Part shown: positions 57,965 through 64,000 of the stretch, one piece after another
How positions within the stretch are numbered: position 1 is the first letter of the stretch
How the letters are laid out: each line of letters starts with the position of its first letter
Source of the DNA: Tamarix chinensis
Taxonomy: Eukaryota; Streptophyta; Magnoliopsida; Caryophyllales; Tamaricaceae
Reading direction: 5' to 3'
Assembly (NCBI GenBank): GCA_030549775.1
Contig: CM060171.1
Span: 3,216,001-3,280,000 of the forward strand
Length of the DNA: 64,000 bases
Program-made: the position numbers and the translations under genes
Notes under the pieces: model-generated
The model's database searches: none
What the model was told of the DNA's origin: nothing
What the model saw: only the letters and a program-made list of their open reading frames with translations

Positions 57965-60785
57965 TAGAGGTGGCAATCGGGTCGGGCGGGTCGGGTTATT
58001 TCAGGTCAATTTGTCTAGTCGGGTCAGTTCCGGGTAGGGTCATTTCGGGTCAATTTGTCAAGTCGAGTTGGTTTCGAGTCGGGTTAATTTGTCGGGTCGG
58101 GTCGGGTTCGCCCGTTCGGGTTAAGAAAACTCGGATTCGGATAATTTCGGGTTAACTTGACTAGTAGGGTCGGGTTGGTTTCGGGTCATTTTCTAGTTCA
58201 CATGAGTAGGTAGCTTTAGCCCATTCAGGCCATTTCATGTAATATGACAAGTTAGTCTCGCTATGTCCAAGTTGTTTCGAGTTAAGTTGATGGGTGGGGT
58301 CATTTTATATAATTTGACAGATTGGATTTAATTAGTTACGGGTTAACTTAATGGGTCGGGTCGGGTCGAGTTTTAACGGGTTGACTCATATTCAAGTCCA
58401 AGTAATTATCATTTCTTGAATCATAAATATTAGAGACAGACAATCATAAGATTAATATTGCAGATAAAAGAATTAAAAATATTAAATGCGCTTTATTTTC
58501 ACAAATAAATAGTAAAGATATTTATAAATTTTAATAATAAAAAATATTGCGCTTTAAATCAAACAAAGATATTTATCATTGATTATAATTTATTTGATAA
58601 CTTAAAATATTTAATTACTTAAAAAAAGATAATTTTATAAAATAAAGATGATCAAAACAAAACTATACAATGTATAATTATCATTTATTATATTGTATAT
58701 ATTATATACAATAATAAGATTACTAGTAAAGATAAATAAAATAAGAATATTATATGTGTTTTATTTTTACAAGGGTAAATAATAAAGATATTTATAAGTT
58801 TTACCAATATTATATTTGATTGCTTAAAATATTTATAAATTTTACAAGTAAAAATATTAGATGTTTATCATATATTATATTTAATTGAATACTTAAAATA
58901 TTTGATTACTTAAAAAAAGATAATTTTATAAAATAAAGGTGAGCATAACAAGAATATACAATGTATAATTATCATTTATTACATTGTAAATATTAGATAC
59001 AATACAATTATAAGATCACTAGTAAAGATAAATGAAATAAGAATATTATATGTGTTTTATTTATACGAAGGTAAATAATAAATATATTTAAAAGTTTTAA
59101 AAGTATTAATATATTGTATTTGATTGCTTTAAATATTTATAAATCTTAAAAGTAAAAATATTAGATGTTTATCATATATTATATTTATTTGATTGCTTAA
59201 AATATTTGATTACTTAAAAAAAGATAATTTTATAAAATAAAGGTGAGCATAACAAGAATATACAATGTATAATTATCATTTATTACATTATAAATATTAG
59301 ACACAATCATAAGATTACTAGTAAAGATAAATGAACTAAGAATATTATATGTGTTTTATTTTTACAAAGGTAAATAATAACAATCATTTTTAGTTATGAA
59401 TAAACTAAATTTTATTTTTAAAGTCTCAAGAGATCAAAATATAGTATTAACTTACACAAATATAAACTATACGAATACTTTAATTAAAAAAAACTAACAA
59501 AAATAGTTCGACCAATTTAATATTTATTTAGAGCATCTAGTGTAAAAAAATATATTCTAATTTCAAATTTAGGGACTTTAAATTTAGAATTGTGGTTATG
59601 GGAAAAAAAAATTTACCCACAAATTCTGTGTGCTTCAAAAATTTTGTGTTCTCGATCCATATGTGCAGTACTTGGATCACAAGTGCTACACGTAACTAAC
59701 GAGTGTATGTTGTCGTACGGATCATTGAAGCTGATTTTTTATACTTTCTAATATATTTTTGGCTCAATTTATACTGTTAGAATATATATATATAACACGG
59801 TTAATATTAACAGTAAAAAAATTTACCTACAAAAGTATTTTTTTTATCCAATAATTTTTATATCGTTTATTCTATCCTTTTTTTCATATTCATTTCTCTA
59901 CATAATTTATCTTATTAATTTATCTAGTCGTATTTATTTTATTAACGTTATTATATTTATATTTTTATTGTAATATTTTTATTAATTATTATTATTATAG
60001 TAAAAAAAAAACTATAATAAGTTATTTTAAACATAATTTAAATTAAATAATAATTTCATATATTTTCATAAATTATTAATTATTATATATAAATTGATAT
60101 AAATTAAAAATTAAATAATGTAAAATATAAATAATTAATATTATAATTAATAAAAATAATTGGATATTGTAAATTTAATATTTATGAACGTAGAATGCTA
60201 AATTATATTTAAAGTAAATTAATAATATTAAAAGAAAAAATATAACTAAAACTTTAAATTTAGGGTTGTAATATGAGATACTCTTGATATGGGGTATAGT
60301 TATTCTTTATTGGAAATTGTGGGTAATAACTGATAAAGGACACTATTATGCTCTTCTATTAAGAGTTTCTTCAAATAGGTGGATTAGTGGATGTAATGAA
60401 ACACTTTTTGAAAATTATTTTACAGGCTTACAACTGGATGCTTGCCTTTTTTTGGTTATTTATTTATTAATAATATATTTTATTAGGATATCATTAATAA
60501 ATAAGAATGTCTAAGGTAAAATTATGAAAAATAAGTACAATGTTGGATCAGATCGGGTGATTGTCGGGTCGGGTCGGCTCCGGGTCGGATTGAAGCGGGT
60601 CGGGTTAATACCGGGTTGGGTTACTATCCGGTCTGGTTGGCATTGAGTTGGGTCAATGACGGATCACGGGTTCGAATCGGGTCGGGTCGGGTTGCTAAAT
60701 TTTTCGGGTCTTATCAGGTCGGGTTTTGTTCGAGTCGGGTCGGGTTAGACAGATCGAGTTAACTTTTGTTTGCTCTAGTTCTAAC
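57957..60785. mobile_element. hAT-like element of 2.8 kb, perfect 8-bp TSD
   Basis: Element 57965-60777 (2813 bp) is flanked by identical GTTCTAAC (57957-57964, 60778-60785). It begins TAGAGGTGGCAATCGGGTCG, a type of end I associate with plant hAT elements, and ends TTTGCTCTA, giving TAGAG inverted ends. Both subterminal regions are made of degenerate CGGGT repeats in the same orientation (57975-58385 and 60550-60765). The middle holds a tandem array of about 300-bp units (58430-59400) and then AT-rich sequence. There is no transposase; the frame at 60284-60514 matches nothing I know. Confidence 0.7.
58430..59400 (+). repeat. Tandem array of about 300-bp units
   Basis: AAAAAAAGATAATTTTATAA recurs at about 58621, 58914 and 59217, and each copy is preceded by ATTAGATGTTTATCATATAT-like and ATATGTGTTTTATTTTTAC-like sequences in constant order. 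About 3.3 units; the first is the most diverged. Confidence 0.85.
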
Positions 60786-60985
60786 AATAAAATGTGCTTA
60801 CATTTCTAAAAGTCATTTTCAAACTATATAATGTCGAAATAAAAATGGGCTATCACAAGCTTATTTTTTATTATATTTATTTTGGTTATGCATATGAAAG
60901 GAAAAAAAAAATTTTGATATTTAAGATATGCTATGCATATATATTTTAACCTAATAGTTCTAACAATAAAATGTGCTTACATCAA
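60783..60985 (+). repeat. Tandem duplication, copy 2 and start of a third
   Basis: Second copy of 57777-57964, followed again by TCTAACAATAAAATGTGCTTACAT, the start of the unit. The preserved head-to-tail order shows the duplication predates the hAT insertion. Confidence 0.8.
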
Positions 60986-61440
60986 TTAAAATTATTTTAA
61001 AGAAGATAATAGACTGACAATTTTTAGAGGAGAATGACCCTCCTAATAAACAAATTTAATTTTGAAAGAGGGTTATTATGAAAAATCAGAAGAAAAAAAA
61101 AAGCTGAACTTATTGAATCTATCTATATTACCAACTATTTTGTCATCTTTTTTCAATAATATTTTGGATATCTGTATACCTTTTGTATGTCGGGCCGCTG
61201 CAAAACTTGTAATTCCTTAAAATTTTCAATAACCCTGTCAAAAGACTGGCCAGACTCAGATCCACAGTTGCGAATAGCGTGTGGAAGAAGGGTATGCACT
61301 AAAAGGGTGGGGTTGGTATTGAAAACAACAAACAGTATATGTAGAGTAGACCCTATCATAAATGAGTTTAGGAGTCCGGTGAATCTTGGGAGGATTTTAC
61401 TTACCCAATTATGTCGGCATAAATTTTTAATTGAGTATAA
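60986..61440. other. Spacer with one unassigned minus frame
   Basis: The minus frame at 61359-61153 (about 68 aa, including HTLLPHAIRNCGSESGQSFD) has less biased composition than the surroundings, but I do not recognise it and see no splice context. Confidence 0.3.
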
Positions 61441-61443
61441 CTA

Positions 61444-61720
61444 TAGGTGTTAATTGGGTTTGACAGGTCGGATTATAATAGATCAGGTTATTTTTTAATA
61501 GGATTATTTATGAGTTAATTTTTTATGAGTCTGTTATCGATTAGGTCGGGTTATTTTAGCTTCAGGTTGTCTTATTATTTGGGTTTGGGTCATTATAGAT
61601 TTAAATTGTATCAGGTTAATTTATCGGATCAAGTTAGGTTTGAGTTGAGATAGTTCAGTTTCGAGTCAGGCCAAGTTTGAATTATTTTAGGTTAGTTTGT
61701 CGGGTTGAGTTTATAGAAGT
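61444..61720 (+). repeat. Degenerate GGGTC/GGGTT repeats
   Basis: Short units such as GGTCGGATTATA, CGGGTTATTTTAG and GTCGGGTTGAGTT in one orientation, decayed relative to the arrays of the 57965-60777 element. Confidence 0.6.
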
Positions 61721-61724
61721 AAAT

Positions 61725-62152
61725 AGGACAGATTTTACCCAAAATTCGATGGATTTTATCAGTCAAATACTTAAACGAATATAACTATATAGATATAGAT
61801 GATGGAAAAAAATACTCATCGGATTCGAGTATGGGTACAAATATGAAATATCCGTACTTATTTACTAGATATATAATAACCTGTTTACCCTTAATTTTAA
61901 AATAAATATAGTATAAATTAAAGTTAAAATTGTCATTTAGTTTAACTCTAAATGAGTTTACCTATCGAGTAATGGATTTATCTATTGGATAATATCCGTT
62001 CACAGGTAAATGAATTATCCATCGGATAATATATATGTAACAGATATGGATATGAATGTATTAGTGGATTTCCGTTTGGAGTACAGGTACGAATTTTTTT
62101 ATCGAATACGGGTATGGGTATACCTGCCCTAAACCGACTCCGTTTACATCCC
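61725..62152. mobile_element. Small element related to 32466-32958, inserted in GGGTC repeats
   Basis: Shares features with the element at 32466 (ATTTTACCCAAAATTCGATG, GATATGGATATGAATG, GGATAATATCCG-type internal pairs), ending near TTTACATCCCTATTGGGTCA. It interrupts the GGGTC repeats, which resume at 62156. The exact ends are not resolved. Confidence 0.4.
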
Positions 62153-62155
62153 TAT

Positions 62156-62860
62156 TGGGTCAGGTTTGGGTCGAGTACGCTCGTATTTCGGTGATTTCGT
62201 ATTTGAGTTAATTTGAAAGATCAGGTTTGGGTTAACTTAATAAATCACGTCTTTTTAAGTTTTGATTGATCAGGTTAGATTCAGGCCGAACTAATCTTAA
62301 ATCAAATTACTTTAGAATTAGGTTAAATCGAACATTAACTATTAACATTAATCTAACTCATTATCCTTGTAAGAAAAAATTGAGTTTAACTTTAAGTTAG
62401 CACGTGATTACGTAGGCAAAAATTATAACTTTTTAATATTGTATTTTTACATAAAAAAAATCGATAAAATTAGAATTTTGTTAGTGAATAAGTAAGTTTC
62501 TAATAAAAGTAAGAAAAATAAGTAGAATTTAAATAATAACAATATATTTTAAAAATCTTTAAATAAATAATAAGATATGTTTTTTATTTATTATCATAAC
62601 TAATTAAAATCGAATTTGGTTTTGTTAAATCGGATCGGGATGATAGCGGGTCAGGTTGATAACAAATTGAATTAATGTGCATTACTAGTTAGGGTATGAT
62701 CGGGTTTATGCGGGTTACAAGTTAGAGTCAGGTCACTTATATTCAGATTAACATCGTGTTGGATTAGTTTTGGATCGGCACAGATTGATGAATTTATTAG
62801 ATTATATCGGATTAAATTATATATAATCGGACGGATTGGATCAATTTTTATCGGCTATAA
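62156..62860 (+). repeat. Degenerate GGGTC repeats, continued
   Basis: Units like GGGTCAGGTTTGGGTCGAGT, GCGGGTCAGGTTGATAAC and GGTATGATCGGGTTTATGCG, interrupted by AT-rich sequence. Confidence 0.55.
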
Positions 62861-62879
62861 GAATAACATATTATAAATC

Positions 62880-63600
62880 TATCTTACAAAAATATAAGCA
62901 CTACAATTAAAAGATATTAATATTTTTTCAGACGATTATAATGAATCGGACTGAGCGAAGTATCTATCTTACAACAGACAACAATAATACTAGTACGATG
63001 GTACCCTGTCATAATTGTGAGTCCGCAAGTTTGGCAAGATTTCGCTGATGGTTTCATGATTTTACGCCAACTGTAGTAATCGAAAGAGGTGTTGCTCATC
63101 AGTGAAAACGGTAGAACTTTTTCTGCTTCCTTCAGCTCAAGGAATGTTGGTAAGTTATCCAAAAGTCAGAGTCCAACCGTAAACAGGCTGTTAAAATACA
63201 ACTCCAGAGTAAATCGAAGGTGCGGAGAAGGGAGGAGACTAAAAAGTTGGGACAGAGACTTGATTTGAAGTCCAACCCAACAGCAGCATCGTACCGAAGA
63301 CCAGCAGTTACAATCGCTAATTAGATGTGAAGATACCAGTACTGAGACTTGCAGTTGAGCCAATGCCGGTATAGGCAAGATAACTGGAATCATCTCTCAA
63401 CCAATGCGACTGATGCATATTCCATTCTCCAAGTGGTAGAGCGTGAAATAAGGGCCAAGAAAAAGACAGTTGGGATCAGATTACGGGAATACAGGTGCTT
63501 GGCTGAGGAGTTTTTAGTTTGCAAATAGAATCAGATTGCTTCTCAGTGAACAAGAGATGTGTTTATTAGCCTCTAATGCAGCCATCAAAAGTTGATCCAC
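62880..63600. other. Higher-complexity island, unassigned
   Basis: Unlike its neighbours, this stretch lacks runs and simple repeats and has a more even base composition. On the minus strand two frames (63393-63166 and 63162-62917) lie 3 bases apart but neither resembles a family I know. It may be a captured transcript piece or untranslated region. No function is proposed. Confidence 0.35.
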
Positions 63601-63830
63601 TCCTTCTACTTCGATTAGATCCGTATAAAAATCTAAAAAGTTTATAAATCCTACCTGATCCGGATATAATTAATTCAACCTGAATTTAATCTTTAATTTG
63701 GGTTAATCCAACATCAATCCAATTTAATCATAATTTGACTTGATATTAATCTAAACTAAGTCTGGCCTAATATCAATTTGATATCGATCCGACCCAACAT
63801 CAATCCGATTTGACAAGATAAAAATTTAAT
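63600..63830 (-). repeat. GGGTC-type repeats in the opposite orientation
   Basis: AATCCAACATCAATCC, GATCCGACCCAACATCAATC and similar, the complement of the repeats at 61444-62860. Inverted arms around the island suggest a single large element. Confidence 0.55.
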
Positions 63831-64000
63831 AGTAATAAATTATGAAAAAAAAAATTACACACATTTTATTATTTATTTAAAGCTTTTAAAAATATATTAT
63901 TTTACTATTTTTTTTTTACTTTTACCATGGACATACTTTTCGATATTGATAACCTAATTTCACAATTTTTTCGGAACAAAAACACAACATTAAAAAAAGT
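63831..64000. other. AT-rich end of window
   Basis: Poly-A and poly-T runs; nothing recognised. Confidence 0.5.

Noticed and set aside
57970..58155. A glycine/serine/valine-rich 61-codon frame
   Set aside because: Produced by CGGGT-type repeats at the start of the hAT-like element.

Overview
The window looks like repeat-rich nuclear DNA of a flowering plant. It is AT-rich, has one gene with canonical plant GT-AG introns, and is otherwise a dense pile of decayed transposons: LTR, LINE, hAT-like and probably CACTA-like. I see no sign of bacterial, organellar or viral gene organisation. Species cannot be told from the sequence.

The only gene I can reconstruct completely is a five-exon GDSL-type esterase/lipase on the minus strand (coding exons between 22028 and 16740). 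The exons join in frame to 374 codons plus a stop. The N-terminal hydrophobic leader and the Ser, Gly, Asn and Asp-His blocks are all present. A 6 kb L1-like LINE, also minus strand and broken by stops and frameshifts, lies just upstream (about 22789-28790), with its 3' end about 0.76 kb from the GDSL start codon.

The dominant theme is one family of very long, mostly non-coding elements. Each starts near TGTAAyACCC and ends near GGGTRTTACA, with 5-bp target duplications. I read them as solo LTRs of a Ty3/gypsy element, possibly of the Tekay/Del chromovirus type; that lineage is my inference because no internal coding region is present. Copies with both ends recognised: 1199-4833 (+), 8129-12525 (-), 29242-32406 (+), 35960-37934 (rearranged), 39968-48098 (-) split by 42672-47472 (+), and 51142-54203 (+). 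The last sits inside an older minus-strand copy ending at 55159. Several insert into older Ty1/copia remnants, so insertion order can be read. Within the LTRs there is a common plan: a pyrimidine-rich block near the 5' end, a copy-specific simple or minisatellite repeat, a box resembling AAGACACTAATCACTTAAAG, an array of short repeats containing AATAGTGG, and a pair of hairpin-capable palindromes before the 3' end.

Layout: 1-975 LINE 3' fragment; 1194-4838 solo LTR; 5400-6960 gypsy-like LTR or leader relic; about 6970-8128 and 12531-12655 one minus-strand copia 3' end split by a solo LTR; 12800-14560 another retroelement 5' end with a primer-binding site; 14740-15560 CACTA-like subterminal repeats; 16740-22028 GDSL gene; 22789-28790 LINE; 29242-32406 solo LTR; 32466-32958 small hAT-like element; 34200-37970 copia 5' end carrying a 600-bp hAT-like element and a rearranged LTR; 37980-55159 stack of nested LTRs; 55160-56916 minus-strand copia pseudogene; 57777-60985 tandem duplication split by a 2.8 kb hAT-like element; 61440-63830 GGGTC-type repeats flanking a more complex unassigned island.

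I did not find an undescribed biological system. The most distinctive material is the conserved architecture inside the long LTRs and the readable insertion nesting.
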